The notes under the pieces: generated by a model
Told to the model about the DNA's origin: nothing
The model's database searches: none
What the model saw: the letters and a program-made list of their open reading frames with translations, nothing else
Shown: positions 23,701 through 50,798 of the stretch, in pieces
Layout: each line of letters opens with the position of its first letter
How positions within the stretch are numbered: the stretch's first letter is position 1
Translations under genes and position numbers: made by a program
Source: Elysia crispata
Lineage: Eukaryota; Mollusca; Gastropoda; Plakobranchidae
Reading direction: 5' to 3'
Length of the DNA stretch: 64,000 nt
Assembly: GCA_033675545.1 (NCBI GenBank)
Contig: JAWDGP010006221.1
Span: 111,001-175,000, forward strand

Positions 23701-26700
23701 TTATGTTCGCTCATATATCTTTGCATTATCAACCCCTTTTACAATATTTCATTTTTAGTGTTTTTTCAGTCTTTATACTTTTATAATTTACCCTGATAAA
23801 TTAAAAATCGGAGAATTCAAAGTGTGTGGGTTTTGCCTGATCACTTCAAATTAACTGAAATTTACTGTACTGTGAATGAAAAATTTGGTTGACTTTACCC
23901 TTAAATTTCTGCTTGCACTTGGAAAAGCCCCAAGTGCAAAAAGTTTCAAAAGATTTCTCAAGATGCTTATGGAATTTCGAAAGAAGACGTTGATTTGAAC
24001 GAACAGTATGTTTAAAAAGAGAAATTAAAAAACTTAAAACCTACAAACCTAATTATTGTATTGGAAAATACTAAAAAGAAACAGAAAGATGAGAAAATAA
24101 AGTTAAAAATACCCAGATTTTTTAAACTAATGGTCAAAAAGCGGTTAGAAAAAAATAAAACAAATTGTTACAACTTTTCAAATGTTTTGATCAGGAGCTT
24201 CCTAACATCCTCCAAGTGGTTCAGGGCAAAAATGTCACATTGGTTAGTGACCAGAGACCTCGGGTTGCTACTGTCTTGGATCAAATGCGAAAACTGTATA
24301 ATCTGCTTGGAAATACGCCTGAGGTAAGTTGCATATTGATCTTATAAACTGTAAACTATACGCCCCTTGAGAGTAGCAGAATATATGCCATAAAATTTAA
24401 TATTTAATGCAATCAAACTGTGGCTTACTACATATCTTACTCTGATTCACAGACATTGTATCTTTCAAATCCTGAAAATTTTAAATGGAAATAAAACGTT
24501 TTAATCAGAAGATAATCATACATTTTTTTCAGGTACAATAGTTGATATGCTCAGGCATACTTGCCTGTAAATCTGTGGTTAAGTTTGATGAACACTGTGC
24601 AGTGCTTTTATCTAATTTCCTTGTTATCTTGACCTTAATCTAACTTGATTAATACATCTCAAAAGCATTAATATTTTATATTTATTGAATTCTTTTCTGT
24701 TAGGTATGATTAATTATATGATTGCAATCTAGAATTGTTTCAGGTACTGATTTGCAACTCATTGTTAAAGCTGTACAAAGTGGAAGATGGATAGTCCACA
24801 CATTTCAGGGCTGAATGACAATGATACTTATGCATCATAACTTTGCTAAATTAAGACTTGATAACAGAGATGCCAGATGCCATCATGGTCTACTTGAAAT
24901 TCAAAGGGCATATTCTTTTGATGCCTATTGAATATTTCTAGATACCAGATTAAGCAAAATTCAAGAAAACCTTTATGTAACCAGACCTAGCTGGGTGGAT
25001 ATTCCCTTAACTTACTTAGTCACTACTGCAATAGGACCCACTAGTCTAGTTACCTATAGAAGCTCAGTGCTTCTTCCTACTCTAAGTAATTGCAGGCCCT
25101 AACTGGTTATGGTAGCGTGCCTAGCAGCCGTGCAATACTACAGAGTTCACACTCTTGGATCCTTGAGTATCAGTGGAGTACTAAGGCCACTGTTCCCTAA
25201 CTAATACGAGTGGGTGTTGAGACTTGACAAGAACAGAATAGCTACACTCCAGAAAAGGAAGAACACAAAAGAGAAGAAGTTAAAGTTACCACCTATAATA
25301 TGTTTATTCCACGAATACTCAATTATTAATGAATTAAGGCAATTCTCAAAGGATAAAATACAAAATACAAAGATGATCCCCAAGCGATTACGTGATAAAA
25401 GACTAACAAATGGTCAAAATAAGCGCCAAGCAGATACTCGAGATAAAGTGCAGATATTATACTAAGATCAGATACTAAAACAAAATGGCCAGAATACTAA
25501 GTAGAAGATACTAACAAAATGGTCAGAACAGAAGATACTAAGACCTAAACAAAATGCCCAATAAAAATGTCTAATACTAGATCTAGTCAAAATTGTCAGA
25601 ATGATAATACCTAATAAAAATGCCCAATAGTCAAAATACCTAATAAAAATGCCTAATAGTCAGAATGCCTAATAGTCAAAATAGAAAATATCCAAACAAA
25701 ATGCCTAATAGTCAGCCAACGCTGAGAAAGAAAAGAAATAAAACATAATATTAGACATACAGCGTAATCAATAAGATAATCATCAATCATTCTATTTAAC
25801 CTTCAGTGAAAGTTCAACCTAGCAGAACAAGCATAATTAAATGTCATGTTCTAAATCACAGTAACAGGCAAGGTCAATACTACTTACTCCCCTGTATCAA
25901 TATGATCTTATTTGCATAATTGCGACTGCCCATGGCTTGGCCTACCGTACCACGTGGTACCTCGCCATTGGTCCAGTCTCAGGTAATCAATTAGAGACTA
26001 GAGGGGGGGGGAAGATGAATCTAAGATCGCCCTGGCGCGAAACCGAGAGCGTGAACAACGCCTAGCACTGACGCAATCACCCGACTTCTCAAATGAGAGC
26101 GTCAGTTCAAAGAGGCCGTGGCCAGTTACTCTCCATAACTGGGAGAAGGGGTGCGCCAAGTCCGTCTTGCATAGACGGTAGACTTAGGATACTCAAGTCA
26201 ATACATGTAATATTACAAGACTAGATCTACATCTTATACGGAATAATGATAATCTGCCAGTTAGACTTACAGTACTGGCAATGCAACAAAACTTAGTTTA
26301 GGGGAATACTTCTCCAGATTAACGAGGTGATCATAACTTACAATCAATAATTAATAGGTAAAGACAAAGGTTAACATAATATTTAGAGAGGGACATTCAC
26401 AGCATCATAGGAATAATAAAATCAGTCGTCTGTCATTTGAGTCAATGAATGTCTGAAGGGAGGAAATTAATACCTACAGTTATAGATCTAGTACTTAGAA
26501 TCTGTTAAATTTACAAGGCCTGTTAAATTTACAAGGACATGGCCTCGCGCTAAATACAACTAACTTAAGCTTTCCAACAACTTACCCCGAGTCACGGTGA
26601 TAATCACGTAGAATTAAAACAAATGATAATCCAACACAAGTAGCTTTCACAATAGTTCCATAATATCCACAATAACTTCTCACTAAAATTCCAAACAATA

Positions 26701-28229
26701 CTACTGGTACTATCCAACCAAGGCCTCCAGATACTCCAAAAAGATACTGACAAGGAGTCTTTCCGAGCTCTACAATTTATAGTACAAGCTCAGTCGGCAA
26801 AGTCCCCCGTCAAAGACTTCCCTGGTTTCACAGTTCGTCCCTAGAACAAGGGCCAATGCCGACCGAGGAAAATCTACTCCGTCGAATGGAACAACCCGTT
26901 TCCCCAACTAAAACATCACCCGACCGAGATCATAGAATCAACGGAAGCCATCGTTACATCTACGTACGATTCCAGTATCCCTCGATCAAAGTACGTCCAA
27001 AACCGGCCGAGGAAAAGCCTCTCTGGCCAGCTGGACAGGAATAAAAGAACAAAGTATCTTGCGAATTATTGAAGAAATAGGAATTAACCGCTAGAGGGGC
27101 GGAGACTAGTTTCCCGCCATTAAACTAAGTCTACTAACAAGCTAGAAGCGCACGTGGCTCCACCCACAAGCTGATAATTAACACAATAAGATCTGTTCTA
27201 AAGGCCTACTGCTACTGCCACAAATAAATAAATATACCAGCCTCCCTACATTTAGGTAGCCCTTATGCCTTTTCAGTTAATATAAACATCCTATTGAAAA
27301 AAAAAAGCAAGCAAATAGACACAAATCTTAATTAAGAGAGTCTCTGTAAATTGGGATTCTTATCTGTACAGATCTAAATCTCAGGAATGATTGTGTCATA
27401 ATTTAGCAAAAAGTTCATGCAGTTCATATTAACAGAATTGAGGAAGTTGATCAGTTGAAAGCTTATCATTGGAAAGGAAATAAAATCTCTTTACTCCCTT
27501 TTCTGAGGACTCACTGATAGTAATATCACAGATTTAGGTCTTTAATGTTTACATTTTTTTTTTTTGCTTGAGATAAAACTTTTACAATTTCCGATATGTA
27601 AATATATTGACCACTCTTTTATTTAATTTTTAAAACCACAAAAAGTTGAGCTTAAACTTTGGTTACACCATTGGAAATTTTGCAGGAGCGCAATCTTTTA
27701 ATGCAATATCTCTTTCAATCAAACAAACATTTTAACACCCCAACAATTATTATCTTTTTTTTAATGTATCACAAAAGTTTTGCTTACTCTGTGTTTACTT
27801 TTTTTTTACCATTTCCAGACTGATGGAATGCGCCGCCTTACTCGCATCCATGTGCATACTTTGGCATTTCAAGCTATTCTGACACGTCCAGATTCAGCTT
27901 GGAAAAATTCCATGTCAGCAGCTGCCAAGGCAGCCCTCACTGCCCATCGCCATACATGTGGGGAACATGATATTGATGCAACAAAAGCAAGGCTAATCAT
28001 GGATGGCTCCTTTGCTCTCAGCACTGCTGAGATTGAAGGAGAGGCAACCACCAGTAAAAGCGAAAGTAGAGTTTATGTCAACAATCAGAGACCGGTGTCT
28101 TGTTGGAATGAGGAGAGTGAGTTTCCGGCACACATCTGTGTAGCGCCAGTGTTAGTCTGCACTAAGATCCTTAAAACAGCAGGAGGAGGGGATAACGTGT
28201 CTTCAGCTGGCCTTGTGTTTCAAATTTAG
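17800..28229 (+). CDS. ADPGK: ADP-dependent glucokinase, seven exons, complete
   Basis: ADPGK uses ADP to phosphorylate glucose, giving glucose-6-phosphate and AMP; in animals it sits at the endoplasmic reticulum. Exons: 17800-18140, 19423-19613, 20469-20565, 20905-21041, 21706-21869, 24195-24323, 27819-28229. All junctions are GT-AG and the phases agree, giving 1,470 nt or 489 aa, close to the vertebrate ~497. The N-terminus has a hydrophobic signal-anchor stretch (about residues 10-24). Family blocks seen: RVAVGFGACEDIF, FFFQSGAAAERYV, ALGGNAPVMARRL, HLIMEYKTNDRWGQF, VHFEMASF, SLGANEQEL, RIHVHTLAF and PVLVCTKILKTAGGGDNVS. The GGGD Asp (about D478) is the expected catalytic base. The ATG chosen begins MTMFSG; the next ATG two codons on is equally possible. 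Introns 5 and 6 carry transposon insertions. Identification is secure. Confidence 0.95.
22165..23867 (+). mobile_element. Decayed pogo/Tigger-like DNA transposon in ADPGK intron 5
   Basis: Plus-strand remnants of a Tc1/mariner-superfamily, CENP-B-like transposase: an N-terminal helix-turn-helix-like piece (KLKNLEEMDQNKSFKKI), then IKAQQLAQELGFAWQSD, then LQEPFQKYSPDNIFNAYKSG. In the last, the usual DESG-type catalytic Asp-Glu appears as AYKSG, so it is mutated. LLQRCLPDK follows. Candidate terminal inverted repeats begin CAGT..TTCA.TTA at both ends (22165 and, on the minus strand, 23867) with an AAACCC block further in. A TA follows the right end, but the left flank is not TA, so the ends are tentative. 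Many stops; inactive. Confidence 0.75.
24976..27250. mobile_element. Putative long LTR-like insertion (TGTA...TACA, TTTA duplication) in ADPGK intron 6
   Basis: A 2,275-bp block visibly richer in G+C than the flanking intron begins TGTAACC and ends CCCTACA. It is flanked by TTTA at 24972-24975 and 27251-27254. TG...CA ends and a 4-bp duplication fit a solitary LTR, though no family is recognised and no protein is encoded. Inside are a degenerate minisatellite at about 25460-25720 (units like AAAATGCCTAATAGTCA), a doubled GTTAAATTTACAAGG near 26510 and a perfect 14-bp palindrome at 25947-25960. A 4-bp match can arise by chance, so this stays tentative. Confidence 0.45.
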
Positions 28230-28483
28230 TGTTTTGTGTGTTGTTTTTTTTTAATTACATATTTTAATTGCATATCAGTTGAATTATTCAATTTACCTTT
28301 AACTTGCATAAATTTATCTTTTCATAATCGTCAGCTTTTAACCCCATCTCATGCTTTTTCCCTTTTTATTTTTAAAATTAAGTAAAAACAACTTATGATT
28401 CAAATATATATTCAAGAAAAGTAAATGATGTTATGAAACCTACTGACAAAAAATGATAGGTCCAATAACATGTATTGTATTTC

Positions 28484-28489
28484 AATAAA
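28484..28489 (+). terminator. Candidate polyadenylation signal of ADPGK
   Basis: AATAAA about 255 nt past the ADPGK stop codon, the first good match downstream. Later AATAAA signals exist (for example near 32597), so longer 3' UTRs are possible. Confidence 0.45.
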
Positions 28490-31400
28490 GAAATATCAAG
28501 TGAAATAGAAAAACTAATTATTCGTAGGGTTGGCTGCAAATCATTTTTGTTTTATTTAATAAAATCAAAATGTTAGAAATCACTTTGTAAAAAAATTGCA
28601 TGGTGGTTTTATGTTGTCTGCAATGCATGTTTGAAGTTTTCACACAGCATTAAGATAAAAGAAAAGTTTACAATTTCTTTTTTGACAAATCGTATTCAAA
28701 GAATCACAACTTGAGTCACTCAAAATTCTTGATATTGAATCCAATTTGAAAAACCATGTTATTCTGAATTCATGCAACACTCTTAAGCAAATAAGGCAAA
28801 CGAAGGAGAAAAAAAGGCATCCAAGAAAAATGAATTCAAATTTCAATTTTGAGTCTCTCAAGTGAAATTTGATGTTAATAATCTTGAGCATTAATGGCAT
28901 TTTGTATTGCAATTCTTTCTTTCTCTTTTTTCTTAAAACAAAACAAAAACAAAACAACGAACAAGAAAACGAGAAGAGCATGAAAACGAGATATTCTTTG
29001 CAAGGTTTGCCCTTTGAAGGTCAATCAAAGTTATCCCTATTTTTACTTTTTGTGCAATATCATTGATTGCTTTGGACCAGGATCACATCATCAATTTCAA
29101 AGCAGGTGATGTTTAATTATTTCTCCCAGTTTTACCAGAAGTGTTTCAAACTGTGTAATTCTTATTCAAAGTATTAATTGCAGGATGCGTTTTCCTTTAT
29201 TTCCTATTAATTCATTAAGTATAATTATGAATAATTATTATATGACTTTTTTTTCCCAGAAGCTCACTACAACTTAAGCACAGCTTTCTCAATCAGCTCA
29301 AAACATTACTGTTTCATATTCCATTCAGGCATACCATAAGAAGTGTTTTGTGTTGAATAGCTGTTTACTGATCAGCTCAAATAGCAGTTCTAAGACTGAG
29401 AAAGTTGTTGAAAATTAACATTCATATTTAATTTTAACAAACTTTTCAAGCACTGCTTTCTATCAAGCGGAAATATAGATCTAGGACTTAAACCGAATTG
29501 TATGTTATTATTCTTCCTTCTTTCATTAATATTAGTGGATATCAACAAATTTTGGAGGCTCAATATTGCTAAAGAAAAAGGAATGTATTTTCAAATAAGA
29601 CTTAGCATATTGATCCTAAAAGCTACGGTGTTGAAATGAATCCTGAGGCTATTTTTTCTTTCACCTCCATAATTTGTTTGTTCAGGCCAGACAAAGGTGA
29701 AAATAATTGTGATTAAAGAAAAAAAATCTTCCCCCAAAAAGTGCAACGATGCCTTGAGCAATATTTTAAAGATTCATATTGGTGATAAAGTTTTCCTGTT
29801 TCTGTGCCTTGAAATGTATTGCTTGAAGTGATTGTTTAAAATTGGAAAGTACAAATGGGTTAATATTTGAAGCAAAATGGTATGTTTTCTGTTTTTTATT
29901 TAGAAGTTGAAATAAAATAAAGAAAAGAAATATTCAACCATTTTGTGTGTTGTGCATCTATCATCAGAGTGTAGAAATTTATATGTTCTCTCAAACTGGG
30001 GCTTTTCAGCTTGAAAAGAAATGATCCCTAAGAGCCTGTATATTTTTATTACATTTGTCAAAAAAACTTCAATGAAATCCACTTGTGAACTTCTTTTCTA
30101 TCTTGATATTTTATGATTTATTTGAATAATATTACTATGATGGCACACAGCTTCAGAAAGTATAAATAATTTACTTTGAAGTGTATTTGAATTAAAAAAA
30201 AATTTTTTTTTTCGATTAAATAATAAAGAAAAAAGGAATTGAAATTAAAACTTCTTACCTTTTTAATAAGTACTCTCCTCTGTTTGTATCTTTGGAATTA
30301 TGATTCAATGTTTTGTTTTTAAACAGGGTTGTTAATTCAGCTTTGGTATCTACCTCTACATTTATTTTGAGCAACCATGTGTCTGATTAGCAGTTACCTA
30401 GAAATGGGATACACTATCTTTCGTGAAAACTATTGATTTCACTGATAATCAACCATTTGTCAAGAAAGCATCAGTTGCTTAAAGTTCATCAGAAGCAGCA
30501 AAATTTGACTTCACAGCCACATACACTGAATATACCTGAAAATCATGAATCTTTAAATATCTTTTGTATGCTTTGAATGGGAGCTTGTGTGGTGATAAAG
30601 ATTTTGTTTTATCAAGTTAGATAAGAAAAGGAAAAAGGCCAGAATATAAAGGTATGTAATGTTGATATTTTTAGCATCCCAATTTATATATTGAACAATA
30701 TTTTGCTGAAATTACTGTAATGGTATATTTTGGGAATGTCTCTTAAAAAAATCAATGAATATTAAAAAATATTGGTATTTATCGTTTCATATATCCTCAG
30801 TTGACTCTGCCAGACATACTACATAGAATACTGCCTTTTCACTTTTTTCTCAATTTTAATTGTTTGGTAGATTTGAATTCAGGAAATGTCTTTAAGTTTT
30901 TTGTTTTTCAATTTTCTTATAATGTTGAAAAATTGAAGATAAGTTCTTGAATTTGAATATTTTTCAAAGAAATGCATTTAAACAGTCATATATTTAATAA
31001 ATGTATAATTAATTTACTTGCCCTCTTGTTCTTCTCTTGACTTCCTCTTCATTACAGAACAATCATTTCCCTCCTTCCCTTGAATTTTTCTTGGTTTGGA
31101 TTGCTTACCTTTTCTCCCTTTTCTCCATGACCTGGTCTCCTACTTCTTTCGCTATTTCCCATCTTCTAAGATAAATAACAAACCCAAACTTAAGCTCATT
31201 GTAAGGTCAAAATTTAAAAGGAATGAACTATTACTTGAAATCTTATAGTTAGTTTGAAAGTCCAGAAAAATCTTATATGTAGACAACAGCTTCTTGTCAA
31301 ACCATATATAGCCCCAGATAAACAGGATATGACCTCAAGAACAGTCTAGTATTTTATCAGAACCTTCCAATGCTCTACAGCTTGGACCATCTGACATCTC

Positions 31401-33600
31401 AATCATCAATTGATATGGGGATCTTCCTCCAATACTAGCCAGCTTTTTTTTAACCCCCTGTTCTAACTTACTATATAATAGTTACGTTCAGATGAGTTTA
31501 GGTGCTGCTTGCTTGGACTGTGCAAAAATTCAGATAAGTATCCCTAAAGCTTGTGTCCAGGTATCAAAAGGTTAGGCGTCTACTGAAAAATTTTATGTAG
31601 TAGTCACTAGTAAAGCAGGTAGATGTGAAGAGCTTGTAAGTTAAAAAAATTATCAGTACACTGGTGTTGGGTACGTGACTGAAATATAATGTTAGATTTT
31701 CAAGTGTGATAAAAGGAAAGAGCAATTTGTAAAGCAATAGTCTATTTCATTCATCACAGCGCTGACTTTGTTCTGCAATGTCTACTCTTTACTTTTACCT
31801 TTATAGAAATGTTTTTTGTGATATTCTCCATAGTAAGTCCTTGACCATCATGAGATGGTCTTTTTTTAATTTTATCTCGGATGATTTTAGCTATAGTGCT
31901 TTGAAAGAGTTTAAATTTCTAAGTGCAAAAACTTTCTCTTATTGTGCTAATTAGGCTTATATTTTGAAAAGATTATGATGAAGACTTCTTGAAAAGAGGC
32001 AATACTTATGATTTTCTTCTGATTGCACTCTTTTTCAAAATTTAAACTTCAACAGAGGTATGAAATAGAAACATCATCCTAAAATACCCTCTATTTTTTT
32101 AAAGAACCTTTTTGCCTTTTTTTTTTTAATGTGAAAGACTGATTTAACCTATCATTAACAAATGTATGAAGAAGATGAAATTCTGATAGAAAATCATGAA
32201 ATAAAGATAAGTCCTTGTTTCAAGTTGGAGAATATAATGTTGAACACATAACACCTGACACATTTCTTTATAATTAATCAGAATAGGGCAGATTATTTTT
32301 ATTGTTGTTATATGTTGTTATGCAGCTGCACTTTCAAAGAAGAATAAGAGAGTGTTTTTTTTTAATTTTACCAGACTTTTTTCTCTTTGAGCAAGCAAAA
32401 TGTTACTTGTGATCTCATTCCATGTGTTATGAACATCAAATAATGCACTTTGATAAAGAATCATTAGAAATGAATAAAATCTTAAATATCTTCTTTGAAA
32501 ACCTATTTTGTTAAATCATTGATATTCTATGGTTTGTGTATATGTTTGTGGCTCCCATCAATATTCAACAGCTTTTGACACATTTTCGTATTGCAATAAA
32601 TGAGTAATAAAAGCTCATTAAGCACTATCCTGAAATAGAAAAACTTTGCTCTGGCAATCTCTTAAAATGATTTTTGTCTTGCTAATGTCATATCTTAAGT
32701 AGAGAAATGCAACGAAATTTAATTGAGTTATAATGAAAAAAGTATGTTTCATGTTTTTTTAGTCACAAAATTTAAAGATCTAGTACTAGCTTTGTCATGA
32801 TAAGAATTCTGGGAACTTGTCTTGAGAATAACTTAGTTTCAAATTCAAGGCAGTCTTTTCAATAATAAAATTACAAAACATATCCAAAAAACAAAAACAG
32901 GGAGAGATTTATAGACAAGTGCATGACCTAGACAATACAGAAAATTTGAGGAGACAATCATATAGATCTTTGCAAGTAACATTTATTTTTACTCAGAAGA
33001 ATTTTTTTACAAGTTTTGGACATGCAATTATGTACCAAAGACACATTTTTTCCATAGTTAAAAAAATGCATTGAAAGAGACATCGTGAAGCAATGATTAT
33101 AAAGTAAGACTCGCTGATTTTTAAATTTGGAACATTAGCAATTTATTGCAAAGTGTTACCATCTAGTGTTAACTGCTGTTAAGTGAGTTGTGCATATGAC
33201 TTTTCTTTTATATAAAAAATAATTCTGCTTATAAATTTCTCCTCTATAATTAGAAAGGTATACATCACATTGAGAAAAAATAGTATATATGCATGAATAC
33301 TCTTTGAAAAAGAGTTGTGAAGATGAGGAAGTGGATGCTGATATCTGAGTCCTGTTGTTTTTAGTAATATTGATTTTTCATTTCTGAAAAGTCTAATTAA
33401 CTGACCATTCTTCCTTCGTTGACACATCGAGATATTGTCGATGTTATAAATTAGTTCTTTCACAGATCTCCTTAGCTGGCAAGGCTTTTTCAAGACAAAA
33501 ACACTTTACGTAAAGGAAAAAAAAAATCATTAATGTTAAATTGAAAATTGCAATGAAATTAATATTTCCAGCTAGATAAATACATTTCTTTGTGTCGCCG
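28490..33600. other. Intergenic stretch, no gene recognised
   Basis: AT-rich DNA between the convergent ADPGK and giant-protein genes, with no long open frame and no transposon I recognise. One minus-strand segment near 31110-31170 is bounded by an acceptor-like and a donor-like site (see findings). A possible minus-strand AATAAA for the gene to the right lies at 33142-33147. Confidence 0.4.
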
Positions 33601-33640
33601 ACTCGCGTGTTTAGAATTAGCATTATTTCAATGATATGGA

Positions 33641-33752
33641 TATCAGTGTTCACATCCAATGACACGAACATCAGTGTTCACATCTAATGACATGAACATC
33701 AGTGTTCACATCCAAAGACAGGAATATCAGTGTTCACAGTGAACACTGAGAT
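33641..33752. repeat. Four 28-bp tandem units ending in an inverted repeat
   Basis: Units start at 33641, 33669, 33697 and 33725, each beginning (T/C)ATCAGTGTTCACA. The last unit runs into its own reverse complement: 33727-33749 is a palindrome with 11-bp arms (TCAGTGTTCAC) around one central base. Confidence 0.9.
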
Positions 33753-34059
33753 ACAAAGCTGCCTCTAAATTTGTACAAGTTTCCTTTACATATCATGAAC
33801 AAGCGCTATAGGACTCCTTCATAATTATTCTTAAAAAACAATATTTCTGAAAATTCTTCATGGATGAAACATAAAGCCAAAAAGTGCAATCGTGACTCCT
33901 TTCCCTTTCACCATTGTTCATGGTTAAGAGAATTTGGGAACCAATGCTGCATTGGATAAAAAATGGGAAAAAAACCTATCACCAATATTACTAAATGACA
34001 ACTTTTTCTTGCACTGAGCTGGTTTGAAATACTAAAATCTGATAGATCGATGCATTCTT

Positions 34060-47648
<13,589 letters not shown>

Positions 47649-50600
47649 CTGAGATTAAAAAAAAAAATGAGGAAAAGATAATCCCACATCTGCCAATAAA
47701 TTAATTTAACTATTTAGATTGTCTGATTTAAACTCAAATAAAGCAGCAACGTTTACACTAGATCTTATCTCACATTTTGAAAACAAAAAAGACATTTTCT
47801 ATCAGCTGTAGTGCCAAACCAGTCTATAGAGCATGACTAAAAAAAAATAAGTCAGTGGATTTCCGCTATTTTCTTTCTTTCCTTTTTCCTTTAAATTTAC
47901 TCAATATACAAGAAAACCCTACCTAAAAATAATTTCTAATAGATGTAGATCTAAACACTCTCCTAACTGTTGGAATCATATTACATTAATTTTGATGAGA
48001 TGTAAGTCCAGAACTGATATACTCTAACCCAAACTGCTAACTTAGATCTATTGTTACATATTTCACTCTTAGGAAAATAAAATGTTATCATCTGAAGGCC
48101 TCAGGCGCCAATTATTGGTGTAATAAATTGGTCTGAAAGATGAGCTCTTTCAGTCCAATGAATGTAACCTCTTCTCTATATGTTGAACTATCAAGGATCT
48201 GTTTCGGTATCTCAAAACATAAAACATTTCACTTGTTGATTTTCATTACAACCAATGATGAAATATGTTTCCAAACAAATGCCTTAAATTTTTTTTCTAA
48301 AGACTTCTGTAGGACAATTAACCAAATTTTCTAAGCCTTCTTCTAATGAAATCCAAGTTATCGCTTTTATTTTTTTAAACTGTCAACGTAAAACCAGTAT
48401 CCAATAAGTTGTCGACAGTTAAAGATGAATCTAGACCAAGATGTGTTTTATTTCTTGCTTCCTTACTACTAGTATCATCAAGACGGAAATCTTTTTACAA
48501 ACTTTCTCCCGCTCATAACATTGATGCCATTTGCGTTCATAGTCCGCTAAAAGACTTGTTGGCTTTGGGTTTTTTTAGTCGAGCTTAAATTTATTTCAAA
48601 CTGCTTCGCTCACACATACATTGGCTTCTAACTTGGGAACTGTAACTGCATTTGCTTCCATTAGGACATCTGTGAGACATCTTTTCCAATCTAATCTTCC
48701 AAACTGAGACAGATTAAAACCGCTATGTATACTACGCAAATCTTTGGCCTTTGGAATCTAGATCTAGATCTAAATATTGTCTTTATCTAATTCAACATAT
48801 TTTTTTTCTCCCCAAAACCATTTAAATTATAATACAATAATAATTTTTAGAATGGTGTCATAGGCTGACGTCATGCACTTTCAATAATCGATGACAGGAA
48901 GTATTTTTCTCGGGAGTGTTGAACGTGAAAGTAGAGAAAATGTGGTGTGCAAAATATGTATTTAAAAAATGTCCGCTGCGTATCTTACCATTCTGTGCTT
49001 AATTCAGGAGTTTTCATACGGAAAGGCTCCCTTTCAAATCAATAATATTTGTTCAAATATTCAATATTCTGTTTATTCAGAATAAACAATCTAGTCTATT
49101 ATTCTTTTATTAGAAGCTTTAAACAGCTTTATAAGAAAAGGCTTTGCCAGTAAACATCTATTTTATGAGGCTTTTTTTTTAAAATATAAGACAAAAAAGT
49201 GTATGGCGCTGCAACTTCTAAACTTTATGAAAACAATCAGGACCTAGCTCTTATGATTTTCTATTTACGACCTTGAAATGTTGTTTCGAATGTCTGGGAT
49301 TGATCCTAGCAGTAGCACACACGTTTCTTTATGCTCAGAGCAGTGAGGTAAGCCCATATTTGAAATTTATTGCGTCCTTTTTCCCTCTGATAAGAAATGC
49401 TGAGAAAACAGAAATTTCATAAAAATTTCCTCAAAATCGGTTAATAAATAAAATTTTTACAGCTTAAATAAATTAACAGCTTGTTTGATTTTGTGCATGT
49501 GGGCACAAAACAAATTACGCGCATCGGGCTATTTTTAAGGACACATTCAAATCATTTTGTTAAAGCTTATGAAACAAAAAATTACAAATTCAGAATTTCC
49601 AGTACAATTACTCAACACACATAAAATTTCAAGTGGATAGAAAATCAAAGTGCTTTTATTGGTCAGCATAAATGGCAAAAACACCTGCGACACATCGAAG
49701 AGACTTAACTTATGAGTCAATCTTGGGTTATAAAAAATCAACAACAAAATTAAAAAAAACAACAACCCCCCCACACACACACACACATATTCTTCGGATT
49801 GTTTCAGTGCCTATCTTGCTAATTAATACAAAATGTTATATTTACTTCACACAATATTTCCCAGCAACCTAGAAAGTTTTTTTTTTAAGTCAGAGAAACC
49901 TAAAATTGGCATAGCGGCAAATTTTGCGCGTTGGAAATAAAATTTATCAAAATCGCACCGTATTGTAGGAATATCATAAAAAAACGCATTTTTTTTTCAT
50001 ATTAGAATAATGGAACTTTCAAAGCTCAGGCTTTAATTTTTTATTCTGCATATGATTATGCTATTTATTAGATTATTTGACCACGGGTTCTATCTCAAAA
50101 CTGCATGTTAAATCTCTGATTGATTATTTTCACACAATAATGAACATACATGATAAAGCGGTATGATTTTGAAAGTTTTCGAAAACTCTTATCTATAAAT
50201 TATATAATGGAGCTGGGCAAAAAATGAGGACCATCTAACCGAGCATTTCAGGACCACTTACGAACGTCAAATTTGTAAATTGTCCTTAAAATTGAGTATT
50301 ACTATTATTTTTCACCCAAATAGTGTCCTTCGAAAATTAAAGGCAAAAGTGTGATTATTATTTTCTTAAAAGAAAATGTGCGAATTACTTCCTGTAAACG
50401 TAGCTTGACAGAGATGGCAGGAATGAAACTGAAAGTACGCATACAATGAAAAATAAAATCGTCTGGAATATATCTACACATTATACGTAAAGAATCTAAA
50501 AAAAAACCAGTTGCTTCGGCATGGGTTCTAGATCAAGAGTCTGTATAGTTACAGCAGCTAGACTCAAATGAAAAGGTTAAAATCTAGAGAGATCTACATT

Positions 50601-50793
50601 CTACTTTAAGGCTTAGAATTAGAATGGTTAACTCATTTTGTAAAATCAAAATCTATTTACCATTTTTTTTTTAAATATTTATTATCATATAGGTTTAAAT
50701 AACTACGCGGCTAAGAACTCCCTCAAGGCAGTGCACTTTTATGCACTTAATGTGAAATTTCACAGCTTTCTAAAAACGATCTAAAACAGATTG
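47649..50793. other. Presumed intron of the giant-protein gene; no exon found
   Basis: AT-rich, no open frame with credible splice sites on either strand. The only notable short site is a CRE-like octamer at 48866-48873. Weak purine and pyrimidine runs but no recognised transposon. Confidence 0.35.
48866..48873. promoter_or_regulatory. CRE-like octamer TGACGTCA
   Basis: A perfect cAMP-response-element palindrome, about 1.2 kb upstream of the first traced exon of the minus-strand gene. It could belong to an alternative promoter or be a chance match; no start site is visible beside it. Confidence 0.2.
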
Positions 50794-50798
50794 GTAAA

